A stretch of 42,584 nucleotides of DNA from an uncultured Caulobacteraceae bacterium (GCA_937967425.1 CALBST010000182.1:1-42584), one strand, 5' to 3'; numbered from the stretch's first letter, positions 25,962 through 34,773 are shown. The notes: generated by a model from the sequence alone, not told the origin. Translations and numbers: made by a program.

Positions 25962-26578
25962 GCTTGTTGCTCCGCCCGCGCGGCCAGAACGGCCATCACG
26001 TCAGCAAAGCTCAGTCCGCGCGCCTGCAGCAGAACCGCGACGTGGTAGAAGAGATCGGCCGCCTCTTCGCACAGCTCGGCAGCATCGCCGGCCGCGCCCG
26101 CGAGCGCGGTCTCGACCCCCTCCTCGCCGACCTTCTGAGCCACACGCTTCGCGCCGCGGGCCAACAATCGTGCGGTGTAGCTTTCTTCCGGCGGCGCGGA
26201 GACACGCGCGGCGATCGCGCGTTCAAGCGCGCCCAAGCGGCCCAGACCCGGCGCAACCGCACCTCCGAAACAGCTCACCGTGCCAAGGTGACATGCCGGT
26301 CCCGCGGGCTCGACAGAAACGAGGAGCGTGTCGCCGTCGCAGTCAGCAACAATGCTGCTCACTTTCAGCCTGTTTCCCGAAGTTTCGCCTTTGCGCCAAC
26401 GCGATTGCCGCGAGCGGGAATAGAATGTTGCTTCGCCGCTCGACAGCGTTTCATCCAATGCTTCGCGGTCCATCCAGGCGACCATCAAGACTTGTAGCGT
26501 CAGCCGGTCTTGAACCACGGCGCAGACAAGCCCATCACCTTTGTCGAAATCGACACTTGATGCATCGAACGAAATCAT
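25958..26578 (-). CDS. hisIE: Bifunctional HisI-HisE, PR-AMP cyclohydrolase/PR-ATP pyrophosphatase
   Basis: A 206-residue fusion catalysing steps two and three of histidine synthesis. Residues 1 to about 115 are HisI, with [11 protein letters not shown], the [16 protein letters not shown] block and the metal-binding [16 protein letters not shown]. Residues about 118-206 are HisE with [34 protein letters not shown], the acidic pyrophosphatase helices. Alphaproteobacteria often encode these as separate genes, so the fusion is notable here. The start overlaps the hisF stop by 4 bases. Confidence 0.95.
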   Translation of the reverse strand: MISFDASSVDFDKGDGLVCAVVQDRLTLQVLMVAWMDREALDETLSSGEATFYSRSRQSRWRKGETSGNRLKVSSIVADCDGDTLLVSVEPAGPACHLGTVSCFGGAVAPGLGRLGALERAIAARVSAPPEESYTARLLARGAKRVAQKVGEEGVETALAGAAGDAAELCEEAADLFYHVAVLLQARGLSFADVMAVLAARAEQQA

Positions 26579-27342
26579 AGCCGCACCTCCAGTCCAGCGT
26601 CACGAACCGCGCGTTTGACATCGGCAATCGCGACCGCGCCGGAGTGAAAAATGCCGGCGGCCAAGGCGCCTGAGACGTCGGCTTGCTCGAACACTTCGAC
26701 AAAATGCGATGGCGCACCGGCGCCGCCCGATGCAATCAGCGGAATGCGCAAGCGCTCACGCGCGGCGCGCAGCTGCTCGACATCAAAGCCCTGGCGTACG
26801 CCGTCTTGGTCCATGCAGTTCAAGACAATCTCGCCGGCGCCGCGTTCCTGCGCTTCTACGATCCAGTCGAGCATGAGGCGCGGTGTTTTGCGAACGGTGG
26901 CGGCGGCGCCCGTATACTGAAAGGTGCGCCAGTCGCCATCGACGGCGCGGCTATCGACGCCAACGACGACGCATTGCGAACCGGCAAGCTCAGCGATCTC
27001 GCCGATCAGCTCGGGCCGCTCCAAGGCCGGCGAATTGATCGACACCTTGTCGGCCCCGTGTTCAAGGCAAGAGATCGCCTGCTCACACGAGCGGATGCCG
27101 CCGGCGACCGCTAGAGGAATATCGAGTGCACGCGCGACCTGTGCGAGCCAGGTATAATCGATTGTGCGCCGCTCGGCTGAAGCGGTGATGTCGTAAATGA
27201 CTATTTCATCGGCCCCTTGATCTCGATAACGGCGCGCCAATTCGGCGGGGTCGCCCATGTCGGCATGTCCCTCAAAGCGCACGCCTTTGACGACCCGCCC
27301 CGCTTTTACGTCGAGACACGCGATGATGCGTTTAGACGGCAA
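26575..27342 (-). CDS. hisF: Imidazole glycerol phosphate synthase, cyclase subunit
   Basis: A 255-residue TIM-barrel enzyme that, with HisH, converts PRFAR and ammonia into imidazole glycerol phosphate and AICAR. The start is a TTG at 27342 after GGAGGAAG, giving the usual [19 protein letters not shown] with catalytic Asp11. [19 protein letters not shown], the second catalytic Asp in VVGVDSRA, and [13 protein letters not shown] follow. Upstream residues from an ATG at 27390 would lie inside hisA and lack family likeness. With the TTG, the overlap with hisA is 11 bases. HisF and HisH form a heterodimer that channels ammonia. Confidence 0.95.
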   Translation of the reverse strand: MPSKRIIACLDVKAGRVVKGVRFEGHADMGDPAELARRYRDQGADEIVIYDITASAERRTIDYTWLAQVARALDIPLAVAGGIRSCEQAISCLEHGADKVSINSPALERPELIGEIAELAGSQCVVVGVDSRAVDGDWRTFQYTGAAATVRKTPRLMLDWIVEAQERGAGEIVLNCMDQDGVRQGFDVEQLRAARERLRIPLIASGGAGAPSHFVEVFEQADVSGALAAGIFHSGAVAIADVKRAVRDAGLEVRL

Positions 27343-28054
27343 GAGCTTCCTCCAAAGTGAAGCGCTTTTCGTAGAGAGCGCGGCCGACAATGACGGCGTC
27401 GGCGCCGGCCTCCTTCAACACGATCAGATCGCTAAGCTCGGCCACGCCGCCGGAAGCTTGGAGCTCCAGGTTCGGCCGCGAAGTACGTACCTGGGCCATT
27501 AGCTTGGCATTTGGTCCATTCAGCGCGCCATCGCGCGAGATGTCCGTCACCAGCGCGTGGCGCAGAAGACCTGCTGGAAATTGCTCAAGGACTTCGGGCA
27601 GCGTCCGCCCACCATCCGCCAACCACCCATCGGTGGCGACTGCGTATGTTCCGTCCTGCGCTCGGACATCCAGAGCCACACAGATGCGGTCGGCGCCAAA
27701 TTCTTCGATCCAGGCTCGCGCCTCTCCCGGAGCACGCACGGCGATCGAGCCGATGACGACGCGGGCGACACCAGCCGTCAACAACGCTTCCACATCGGCA
27801 CGCGCGCGCACGCCGCCGCCGCATTGCACGTTCAGGCCGGTTTCGCCCGCCAGGCGCCCGATCAACTCACCCTGCATTGGTCTGCCGAGGCGCGCGCCGT
27901 CTAGATCGACGATATGCACCCAAGTTGCACCGGCGTCCGCGAAGCCGCGAAGCTGCGCGAACGGATCGCCGTATTCCGTCACCGCGTCGAAACGGCCCTG
28001 CAAGAGACGGACGCACGCACCCTCGCGCAAGTCGATTGCGGGCAAAATCAGCAT
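27332..28054 (-). CDS. hisA: ProFAR isomerase
   Basis: A 240-residue half-barrel-repeat TIM-barrel isomerase that opens the ribose ring of 5'-ProFAR to PRFAR. Visible are LILPAIDLREGACVRL (Asp8), the phosphate loop VQCGGGVRA, VVIGSIAVR, TDISRDGALNGPN and ASGGVAEL. It overlaps hisH by 7 bases and hisF by 11, fitting tight coupling in the operon. Confidence 0.96.
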   Translation of the reverse strand: MLILPAIDLREGACVRLLQGRFDAVTEYGDPFAQLRGFADAGATWVHIVDLDGARLGRPMQGELIGRLAGETGLNVQCGGGVRARADVEALLTAGVARVVIGSIAVRAPGEARAWIEEFGADRICVALDVRAQDGTYAVATDGWLADGGRTLPEVLEQFPAGLLRHALVTDISRDGALNGPNAKLMAQVRTSRPNLELQASGGVAELSDLIVLKEAGADAVIVGRALYEKRFTLEEALAV

Positions 28055-28641
28055 GGCAGCGCCACAAAGTTGCGCAGTACACGCGCGCCGACCGCGCCTG
28101 AACGTTCCGGATGGAACTGGCAGCCGAAAAGATTGCCGCGCGCGACCGCAGCAGAAAACGCGCGACCGTAATCGGCTGCGGCTATGGTCGCATCATCGAT
28201 TGGGCATGCGTAGGAGTGGACGAAATAGGCATAATCGCCGGTTCGTACGCCCTCCAATAGCGGGTTCTCGCGTTCGATGCGCAGCGCGCTCCAGCCCATG
28301 TGCGGGGTGGGCAAACGCGCTGAGCCGTCGAGCGCCGTCACCTCCCCGCGCAGCAAGCCGAGTCCGGCTGCATTGCCTTCGCGGCTCTGCTCATAAAAGA
28401 GCTGCTGACCTAGGCAGATGCCAAGAAATGGCCGGGTGAAGCTTAGCAAGACCTCCCGCAATTCACCCCGCAACCGACGCATGGCCGCGGCTGCGGCGCC
28501 AACGCCCGGCAGGATCACGCGCTCGGACTCGGCGACCCGCACCGGGTCCGCCGTGAGCACCGCCGCCGCGCCCAATCGCTCCAGCGCGAACATCACGGAA
28601 GCCGTGTTGCCAACGCCGATATTGATCACTGCGACGCTCAT
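28048..28641 (-). CDS. hisH: Imidazole glycerol phosphate synthase, glutaminase subunit
   Basis: A 197-residue class I glutamine amidotransferase supplying ammonia to HisF. It has the oxyanion segment ILPGVGAA, the nucleophile Cys76 in FLGICLGQQ, and the His177/Glu179 pair in CQFHPERSG. The YFVHSYAC strand is also typical. The ATG overlaps the last base of the hisDB stop codon. Confidence 0.96.
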   Translation of the reverse strand: MSVAVINIGVGNTASVMFALERLGAAAVLTADPVRVAESERVILPGVGAAAAAMRRLRGELREVLLSFTRPFLGICLGQQLFYEQSREGNAAGLGLLRGEVTALDGSARLPTPHMGWSALRIERENPLLEGVRTGDYAYFVHSYACPIDDATIAAADYGRAFSAAVARGNLFGCQFHPERSGAVGARVLRNFVALPC

Positions 28642-30533
28642 CAGATCATGCCCTTTGTCGACGGCAGCTCCGCGCCTTCAATCCTGATCGCTTGGCGCAG
28701 CGCCCGGCCGAGTGCTTTGAAGCACGCCTCGGTTTTGTGGTGATCGTTCGCGCCCGTAACCGAAACGTGGACGGTCGCGCCGAGCGCCTGCGCGAACGAA
28801 CGGAAGACATGCTCGGTCATCTCGGTCGGATACTGGCCAATCAGCGGCGCTGCGAACGCGCCCTCGAAAACGAGGAATGGGCGCCCACCGAGATCGATGG
28901 AGATCTTGGCTTCCGCCTCGTCCATCGGCAGCACGAAACCGAAGCGAGCGATGCCGCGCCGCGCGCCCAGCGCCGCGTTCAACGCCTGCCCGAAGGCGAT
29001 GGCGCAATCTTCGATGCTGTGATGCCCGTCGATGTGAAGGTCGCCCTCGCAAGAGAGCGTCAACGAGAACCCGCCGTGGTGCGCGACCTGCTCCAGCATG
29101 TGGTCGAAGAAGCCGACGCCGCTATCGATCTGAATCGGCGCTGAGCGATCCAGATCGACAGCGACGGTGATCTTGGTCTCCCTGGTGTCGCGTTGGACTT
29201 CGCCTCGGCGTCGGCGGATCGCGTCTGGCTCGCTCGAAGCTGGCCTCACATTGGCGCGAGCCTCCGCGGCGCGAGCGTGCGCTTCCAACCCCTCCAACCG
29301 CGCAAGGCGCGCCGCGGGCGCGGCGAGCGCCCGCGCGCCAGTCTCGCTCACTGTCTGCACGGTGAAACTCTTCATGAACGATGCCACGCTCACACCACTG
29401 AAGGCCTTGGCGGCGGCGTCCGTTGGCAAGACGTGGCTCGGGCCAACGAGATAATCGCCGAACGTTTCTGCGCTCAGAGCGCCTACAAACACCGCACCGG
29501 CATTGTTGATCACCGGCAGAACGCTCTCTGGATCGGCGACCTGGAGTGACACGTGCTCCGGCGCATAGGCGTTGGCTATTTCTGCCGCCTCCTTCAAGCT
29601 CGCCACACGGATAGCGCGCGCCTGCGCGAGCGAGCGGCGCGCGATTTCTTCCCGGCTCAACCCGGCCAGTTGGCGTTCCAGCTCGGCCTCGACCTCGGCC
29701 ATCAGTTCATCGGAGGTCGAAAGGAGGATCACCTGCGCATCGGCGTCGTGCTCGGCCTGGCTTAACAGATCGGCGGCGATGAAACGCACGTTGGCGCTCC
29801 GATCGGCGATGATCAGCAATTCGCTGGGGCCCGCGGGCATGTCGATGGCGGGCCCGCCGCTGAGACCGGCGGCGTAGCGCTTGGCTTCCGCGACATACGC
29901 GTTGCCTGGGCCAAATATCTTCTGAGCCCTTGGCGTCATCACGCCTAGCGCCAGCGCCGCGATGGCTTGCGCGCCGCCAATCATCCAAAGCTGCTCAACC
30001 CCGCAAGCGGCGGCGGCGGCAATCATCGCCGGATGCGGCTTCCCGTCCCGCCAGGGTGGCGTCGTCACGACGCGTTGCCCCACGCCAGCGACACGCGCCG
30101 GTTCGCAGAGCATGATCAATGTCGACACGAGCGGGGCGCTGCCCGCCGGCACATAGAGACCGCAGGTTTCAATCGCGCGCCAGACCAAGTTCGTCGTCAC
30201 ACCCGGCGCGCCCTCAATCGTGAGCGGCTTCGGCTTGGTGGAGTGGTGATAGAAACGCACCTGATCGACGGCAAAGTCGATCGCCTCGACATCCTGGCGG
30301 GCCAATTGCGCGCGGGCGGCGTCAACCACGCCTGCATTAAGAGCGAGCGCGGCCGGCGCGGCGCCGTCGAGCTTGATGGCCCACCGCGCTAACGCTTCTT
30401 CGCCGCCGGAATAGACCTCGTCGAACAGCTGACGCACGAACGCCGCCACTTCCGGCGCGCATCGTTGATCGGGTCGCGCCAGCACGCGTTGGCGTTCGAC
30501 AGCATCGAGCTCGCTCCAATTGTGACGTTGCAT
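28641..30533 (-). CDS. hisDB: HisD-HisB fusion: histidinol dehydrogenase/IGP dehydratase
   Basis: A single 630-residue frame carrying two complete enzymes. Residues 1 to about 430 are histidinol dehydrogenase: GLYVPAGSAPLVSTLIML, WMIGGAQAIAALA, FGPGNAYVAEAKR, zinc ligands in LLSQAEHDADAQ, the PEHVSLQ motif, FGDYLVGPSHVLPT and the closing ARLARLEGLEAHARAAE. Residues about 440-630 are imidazoleglycerol-phosphate dehydratase: GVGFFDHMLEQVAHHGGF, DGHHSIEDCAIAFGQAL, and VTGANDHHKTEACFKALGRAL. The joint is a short Arg/Glu-rich stretch (RRRGEVQRDTRETK). These steps are far apart in the pathway. HisB is often fused to HisN elsewhere, but HisD-HisB is unusual. An in-frame stop or start between the halves is absent. 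The gene starts 7 bases after hisG. Confidence 0.93.
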   Translation of the reverse strand: MQRHNWSELDAVERQRVLARPDQRCAPEVAAFVRQLFDEVYSGGEEALARWAIKLDGAAPAALALNAGVVDAARAQLARQDVEAIDFAVDQVRFYHHSTKPKPLTIEGAPGVTTNLVWRAIETCGLYVPAGSAPLVSTLIMLCEPARVAGVGQRVVTTPPWRDGKPHPAMIAAAAACGVEQLWMIGGAQAIAALALGVMTPRAQKIFGPGNAYVAEAKRYAAGLSGGPAIDMPAGPSELLIIADRSANVRFIAADLLSQAEHDADAQVILLSTSDELMAEVEAELERQLAGLSREEIARRSLAQARAIRVASLKEAAEIANAYAPEHVSLQVADPESVLPVINNAGAVFVGALSAETFGDYLVGPSHVLPTDAAAKAFSGVSVASFMKSFTVQTVSETGARALAAPAARLARLEGLEAHARAAEARANVRPASSEPDAIRRRRGEVQRDTRETKITVAVDLDRSAPIQIDSGVGFFDHMLEQVAHHGGFSLTLSCEGDLHIDGHHSIEDCAIAFGQALNAALGARRGIARFGFVLPMDEAEAKISIDLGGRPFLVFEGAFAAPLIGQYPTEMTEHVFRSFAQALGATVHVSVTGANDHHKTEACFKALGRALRQAIRIEGAELPSTKGMI

Positions 30534-30540
30534 GCCCGCC

Positions 30541-31419
30541 TCACATCATCTTTTCGATCGGCAGCACCAGGATCGCCGAGGCGCCCGCTTCCTTGAGCGC
30601 CTCCAACGTTTCCCAGAACACGGATTCCTGACACACGGCATGCACGGCGACCGCGTCATCGCGGCCAGCAAGCGCCATTACTGTCGGCGCGCCTGCTCCC
30701 GGAAGAATTTCCGTGATGCGCGGCAGCGCCGAGCGCGGCGCATTCATCATCACGTATTTGGCGTCCTGAGATGCGACGACGCCTCGAAAGCGAGAGGTCA
30801 AGCTTTCGGCGACGGCATCGATATCCGGATCGAGGCTGCGCGTCGAGCGCACAAGCACTGCCTCGCTCTCCAACACCGTCGCCAGTGCAACGAGGCCATT
30901 AGCTTCCAGCGTTGCTCCCGTAGAGACGAGATCGCAAATCGCGTCAGCCAGTGTCAGCCGCGGGGCCACCTCGACCGCGCCGCGCATAGTTACGACACGC
31001 GCCTCTACGCCCGCTTCGCTCAGATATTGCTGAAGCAAATTCGGGTAGGTCGTGGCGATGCGCAGGCCTTGCAACGAGCCAGGCCCGCGATAGGCGAAAG
31101 ATTGCGGAGCCGCGATCGCCAAGCGGCAGCGGCCAAAGCCGAGCGGCATGACTTCACGCAGCCCATTTGAACCGCCCGCCGTCCGCTCGGCGAGCACGTT
31201 GCGGCCAACCACGCCAAGATCGGCGACGCCATCGGCGACGAACGTCGGAATGTCGTCGTCGCGCAGACACCACAAATCGATCGGCGCGTTCTCGACGCTG
31301 TAGGCGAGATCGCTGGCGCTCCTGTTGAGCCGGTAGCCGGCGGCGCGAATGAGTTCGAGGCTGCGCTCGGCCAGCCGGCCGCTCTTTTGAATAGCAATGT
31401 GCAAACGCTTGGGGGTCAT
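30541..31419 (-). CDS. hisG: ATP phosphoribosyltransferase, long form
   Basis: A 292-residue first enzyme of histidine synthesis, joining ATP and PRPP. It has the long architecture: two catalytic lobes (LHIAIQKSGRLAERSLELIR, the DVxVVGRN-like ADLGVVGRNVL, and the PRPP loop region DLVSTGATLEANGL) plus a C-terminal ACT-like regulatory domain (about 215-292), so it should be feedback-inhibited by histidine and should not need HisZ. The ATG at 31419 gives MTPKRLHIAIQKSGRL; in-frame GTG 31443 would add eight residues. The Shine-Dalgarno is weak, fitting control by the attenuator just upstream. Confidence 0.95.
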   Translation of the reverse strand: MTPKRLHIAIQKSGRLAERSLELIRAAGYRLNRSASDLAYSVENAPIDLWCLRDDDIPTFVADGVADLGVVGRNVLAERTAGGSNGLREVMPLGFGRCRLAIAAPQSFAYRGPGSLQGLRIATTYPNLLQQYLSEAGVEARVVTMRGAVEVAPRLTLADAICDLVSTGATLEANGLVALATVLESEAVLVRSTRSLDPDIDAVAESLTSRFRGVVASQDAKYVMMNAPRSALPRITEILPGAGAPTVMALAGRDDAVAVHAVCQESVFWETLEALKEAGASAILVLPIEKMM

Positions 31420-31481
31420 GGAACACGTCTCACGCAGGCGCACGCCGGGTGCGCATCGGGTGGAAATTGAAGCAATCTGAG

Positions 31482-31505
31482 GCGATAAGCGCGGTGCGCT
31501 CTCGC
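31482..31505 (-). terminator. Attenuator hairpin of the his leader
   Basis: On the minus strand GCGAGAGCGCACCGCGCTTATCGC folds with arms GCGA/TCGC and AGCGC/GCGCT around ACC, with one small internal mismatch. A T-rich tract (CTCAGATTGCTTCAATTT) follows, and hisG starts 62 bases later. A second 5-bp stem, AGCTC/GAGCT (31512-31533), lies between it and the leader stop codon. This placement is that of a transcription attenuator. The competing antiterminator pairing was not resolved by eye. Confidence 0.6.
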
Positions 31506-31533
31506 TCCTTCAGCTCAGCAGCTGGTCAGAGCT

Positions 31534-31629
31534 TCAGTGTCGCGGCGCGTGATGCGCGGCGTGATCGTGATGATGGTGGATCGCGCGGCCATGCGTCTGC
31601 AAACCCGAAACCGGGCGGCAAACGGCCAT
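31534..31629 (-). CDS. hisL: Histidine operon leader peptide
   Basis: A 31-codon frame on the minus strand from ATG 31629 to TGA 31534. Nine codons are His, eight of them in the last fourteen: IHHHHDHAAHHAPRH at residues 17-31. Histidine leader peptides of this kind stall ribosomes when charged His-tRNA is scarce and so let transcription continue into the operon. It lies 39 bases below a TTGACG promoter and directly above a hairpin and hisG. The Shine-Dalgarno before the ATG is weak, so an internal TTG could also serve, but the His run stays in frame either way. The run is far beyond chance and is in the right place. Confidence 0.85.
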   Translation of the reverse strand: MAVCRPVSGLQTHGRAIHHHHDHAAHHAPRH

Positions 31630-31674
31630 GACGAGAGCGGCAACGCGCATAGAAAGCGATCCTTGTGCCGTCGG

Positions 31675-31703
31675 CTCTACGCAAAAGGTCGCCTCGACGT
31701 CAA
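31675..31703 (-). promoter_or_regulatory. Promoter of the his operon
   Basis: On the minus strand TTGACG (31698-31703) is followed after 17 bases by GTAGAG (31675-31680). The -35 is consensus; the -10 is poor. A small inverted repeat GCCTG-CTT-CAGGC (31720-31732) sits just upstream. Transcription from here would cover the leader peptide. Confidence 0.5.
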
Positions 31704-31805
31704 GGGCCTACGCCTCTGAGCCTGCTTCAGGCGTTCAATCATTTGCGATCGCTACGCCCATGAGCCCGTGCTAACGAGCCAATGATCAGCACCGGCGAGC
31801 ACTGA

Positions 31806-32900
31806 ATGCCTGAGGGACCTCTTGTCGGCGTACGCGTGGTGGAGTTCGCCAGCATCGGCCCGGGGCCCTTCTGCGCCATGCTGCTGTCGGACATGGGCGC
31901 CGACATCATCCGCATCGACCGCCCGAGCGGGGTAGCCGGCACTGGACCCAACGCCGCGCTGCAACGCGGACGGCCGTCTCTCGTGCTCGATCTCAAAAAG
32001 GAAAGCGACCGCGCGCTTGCCTTTCGCGCCGCCGCCGCAGCCGACGTGCTGATTGAAGGCAATCGGCCCGGCGTGATGGAGCGGCTGGGCCTCGGCCCCG
32101 AAGCACTGATGGCGGCGAATGAACGGCTGATCTATGGGCGCATGACTGGGTACGGGCAAACCGGGCCAGACGCTCACCTCGCTGGCCACGACATCAACTA
32201 TTTGGCGCAGACCGGCGCGCTCGATGTTATCGGCGACGGCAAGGGCCCGCCGCATCCGCCACTCAATCTTCTCGGCGATTTCGGGGGCGGCGCTCTCTAC
32301 CTCGCCTTCGGCATCGTCGCAGCGCTCTACGAGCGAGAGCGTTCCGGGCGCGGACAGATCATCGATGCGGCGATTATCGATGGTTCTGCGTCTTTGATGG
32401 CGATGGTGCATGGCGCATTCGCGACAGGATCCTTGTCGCGCAGGCATGACGCAAACTTGCTGTCCGGCGCCGCGCCGTTCTATCGCTGCTATGTCTGCGC
32501 AGATGGAAAATACATCGCGGTCGGCGCGATCGAACCCCAATTCTATCAGAAGTTCTTGAGCGCGATGGAGGTTCAGGACTTCGCGCAATACCAGCAACGC
32601 GACGCGTCTTTCTGGCCGGAGCTGTCGGCTACGCTGGAAGCGAAGTTCGCGACGAAGCCTCGAGAACACTGGCTCGCTTTGTTGACGCCGCTCGATGCCT
32701 GCATCAACGCGGTGCTGACGGTCGAAGAGAGCATCGCGCACCCCCACGCACGCGAGCGTTCAATGTTTGTCGACGTGGCCGGTGTCGCGCTTCCAGCGCC
32801 CGCCCCGAGGTTCTCTCGCACGCCGGGCGCCATCCAAGGTGCGGCGGCAAAGCCAAATGAGGGTGGCCGCGAAGCGCTCGCGCGCTGGAACGTCAGCTAG
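31806..32900 (+). CDS. Alpha-methylacyl-CoA racemase (CaiB/BaiF family)
   Basis: A 364-residue cytosolic class III CoA-transferase-fold enzyme that epimerises 2-methylacyl-CoA thioesters, needed for beta-oxidation of branched or sterol side chains. The N-terminus GVRVVEFASIGPGPFCAMLLSDMGADIIRID is typical. The catalytic pair expected in AMACR/MCR is present: His128 in LAGHDINYLAQTGAL and Asp158 in LLGDFGGGAL. The gene is opposite the his leader across a shared intergenic region. It overlaps the thiolase tail-to-tail by 8 bases. The thiolase next to it supports a fatty-acid oxidation role. Confidence 0.93.
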   Translation: MPEGPLVGVRVVEFASIGPGPFCAMLLSDMGADIIRIDRPSGVAGTGPNAALQRGRPSLVLDLKKESDRALAFRAAAAADVLIEGNRPGVMERLGLGPEALMAANERLIYGRMTGYGQTGPDAHLAGHDINYLAQTGALDVIGDGKGPPHPPLNLLGDFGGGALYLAFGIVAALYERERSGRGQIIDAAIIDGSASLMAMVHGAFATGSLSRRHDANLLSGAAPFYRCYVCADGKYIAVGAIEPQFYQKFLSAMEVQDFAQYQQRDASFWPELSATLEAKFATKPREHWLALLTPLDACINAVLTVEESIAHPHARERSMFVDVAGVALPAPAPRFSRTPGAIQGAAAKPNEGGREALARWNVS

Positions 32901-34092
32901 CGCGCTCGAAGATCGCGGCGAGACCCTGACCGCCGCCGATGCACATGGTTTCGAGCCCATAGCGCCCATCACGGCGGCGTAGCTCGCGCAACAAGTTGGC
33001 GAGGATGCGTCCGCCGGTGGCGCCGATTGGGTGACCAAGCGAAATACCCGAGCCGTTCACGTTGAGCTTGTCGCGGTCGTCCCAGTTCCAGCCCTTGAGC
33101 ACCGCTAGAACCTGCGGCGCGAAGGCCTCGTTGAGTTCAACGAGATCGATATCGCCCCAGCCGAGCCCCGTGCGCTTGAACAAACGCTCGACCGCGGGCA
33201 CTGGCCCAATACCCATCCGCGACGGCTCGCAGCCAGCGGCCGCCCAGCTGTGGAACCACGCGAGCGGCTCGAGGCCGAGCTCATTCAGTTTCTCTTCGGC
33301 GACAACCAAGCACGCCGCAGCCGCATCGTTCTGCTGACTGGCGTTGCCGGCGGTGACGATGCCGCCCTTTTCGATCGGCTTCAGCGCCCCCAGCGTTTCC
33401 ATCGAAGCATCAGGCCGGAAGCCCTCGTCTTTCGCGAACAGCACCGGCTCGCCTTTCTTCTGAGGGACCGGCACCGGCACGAGTTCGTCCGCGAACTTGT
33501 TCTCGGCCCACGCAGCAGTAGCGCGGCGGTGGCTCATAACCGCGTATTCGTCCGCCTGCTCTCGCGTGATGTTGTAGTCCTTCGCCAGATTCTCGGCTGT
33601 TTCGATCATGCCGCTGATGATCCCGAACCGGGAAATCGGCTGCGACATGACGCGGCCGCGCGACAGGCGATCGTACATCACGGATTCGCCCATCCGGGCG
33701 CCACGCCGCAGGTCGGTCGAATAGTGTTCGACATTGCTCATGCTTTCGACGCCGCCGGCAATGACAATGTCCGCCGCGCCGGTCTGCACCCGCATCGCCG
33801 CATCGATCACCGCTTGCAGACCACTGCCGCAGCGGCGATCGAGCTGAACACCTGGCACCTCGACGGGAAAGTCGGCCGCCAGCAAGGACCAGCGCGCGAC
33901 GCACGGCGCTTCGCCGTTTGCGTAGCCTTGCGCGAACACGACGTCGTCGACGCGGCCTGGATCGATCTTTGTGCGCTCAACCAGCGCACGCAAAATCACG
34001 GCGCCAAGTTCGCCAGCAGGGATCGACGAAAGCGCGCCGCCGAATTTGCCGATCGGCGTGCGAATGGGATCAACGATGGCGACCCGCCTCAT
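32893..34092 (-). CDS. Acetyl-CoA acyltransferase (thiolase)
   Basis: A 399-residue thiolase, full length. It has the nucleophilic Cys88 in QLDRRCGSGLQAV, the acid-base His motif in GHPIGATGGRI, NEAFAPQVLAVL and the second Cys in MCIGGGQGLAAIF. It cleaves 3-ketoacyl-CoA or condenses two acetyl-CoA. Degradative versus biosynthetic use cannot be decided from motifs, but the racemase next to it favours beta-oxidation of branched acyl-CoAs. It is divergent from nothing and lies alone on its strand. Confidence 0.95.
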   Translation of the reverse strand: MRRVAIVDPIRTPIGKFGGALSSIPAGELGAVILRALVERTKIDPGRVDDVVFAQGYANGEAPCVARWSLLAADFPVEVPGVQLDRRCGSGLQAVIDAAMRVQTGAADIVIAGGVESMSNVEHYSTDLRRGARMGESVMYDRLSRGRVMSQPISRFGIISGMIETAENLAKDYNITREQADEYAVMSHRRATAAWAENKFADELVPVPVPQKKGEPVLFAKDEGFRPDASMETLGALKPIEKGGIVTAGNASQQNDAAAACLVVAEEKLNELGLEPLAWFHSWAAAGCEPSRMGIGPVPAVERLFKRTGLGWGDIDLVELNEAFAPQVLAVLKGWNWDDRDKLNVNGSGISLGHPIGATGGRILANLLRELRRRDGRYGLETMCIGGGQGLAAIFERAS

Positions 34093-34192
34093 GGCAAGCT
34101 CCTAACTGACGCAACGGCGCGACGCCGTATTGTCGGATGAATAGCCAGCCCTACGCAAGACATCGCGTGCGCCAACCCCGCGGCGCGGCACC

Positions 34193-34762
34193 TCAACCGG
34201 CGTGCGCCACCTTGATCTCGAGCGCGGCTAGCGTCGTCTCGCGCATCCGCTGCCGCTCCGCGACGAGCTCATCGCCCTCCAGGATTCGGCATTGCTCTCG
34301 CCGCCGCTCCTCTTGCGGCAGTTCGCTGTGCACCCGGCGGTCGGGACCAAAATAGTTCGGCGCGTCGATGAAGCGCCAGCGCTTCGTCGCCACATAGCGG
34401 ATGTGGGTCATGATGTGCCCCGCCGAGAACGGGATTGCCAGCAGCGAGCTCGCCCCTGCATCGACAGCCGCGCGCGACTTTGAATGATTCAGGGTCTGCG
34501 ACGCGATGATGATGCCGACAAATGGATCGGGCGAAGTCTTCCTGTGGCGAATGGTCTTAACCAGCTCGACGAGACCGTCCCAATCCTCGCTCCAATTGAG
34601 CAGCACAATCTCGCGCCCGATGACGAGCTCCTTCAGCAAGGCTTGCTCGGTGCATACCAGCCCATTGTTAAACGCGCCCATCGCCCGGAGCACCGGCCGC
34701 TGCAGCGACGCTAGATGACCTTCGCGATCGAACACGACGACGGACGGCGCCTGTGCATTCAT
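34193..34762 (-). CDS. Pseudo-receiver protein (Asp-less CheY-like)
   Basis: A 189-residue protein with a receiver-like fold and a GPDRR tail typical of small alphaproteobacterial response-regulator proteins (APNYFGPDRRVHSEL). The first acidic position is kept (VVVFDREGH), but the phospho-acceptor Asp is replaced by Asn56 in EIVLLNWSEDWDGLVELVK, and the Lys of the KPF motif is Ile110 in LLAIPFS. It therefore probably cannot be phosphorylated in the usual way. It follows cheZ after 11 bases, so likely belongs to the cheY-cheZ operon and may bind a chemotaxis partner in one fixed state. Confidence 0.8.
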   Translation of the reverse strand: MNAQAPSVVVFDREGHLASLQRPVLRAMGAFNNGLVCTEQALLKELVIGREIVLLNWSEDWDGLVELVKTIRHRKTSPDPFVGIIIASQTLNHSKSRAAVDAGASSLLAIPFSAGHIMTHIRYVATKRWRFIDAPNYFGPDRRVHSELPQEERRREQCRILEGDELVAERQRMRETTLAALEIKVAHAG

Positions 34763-34773
34763 CGCAGCAGCCT

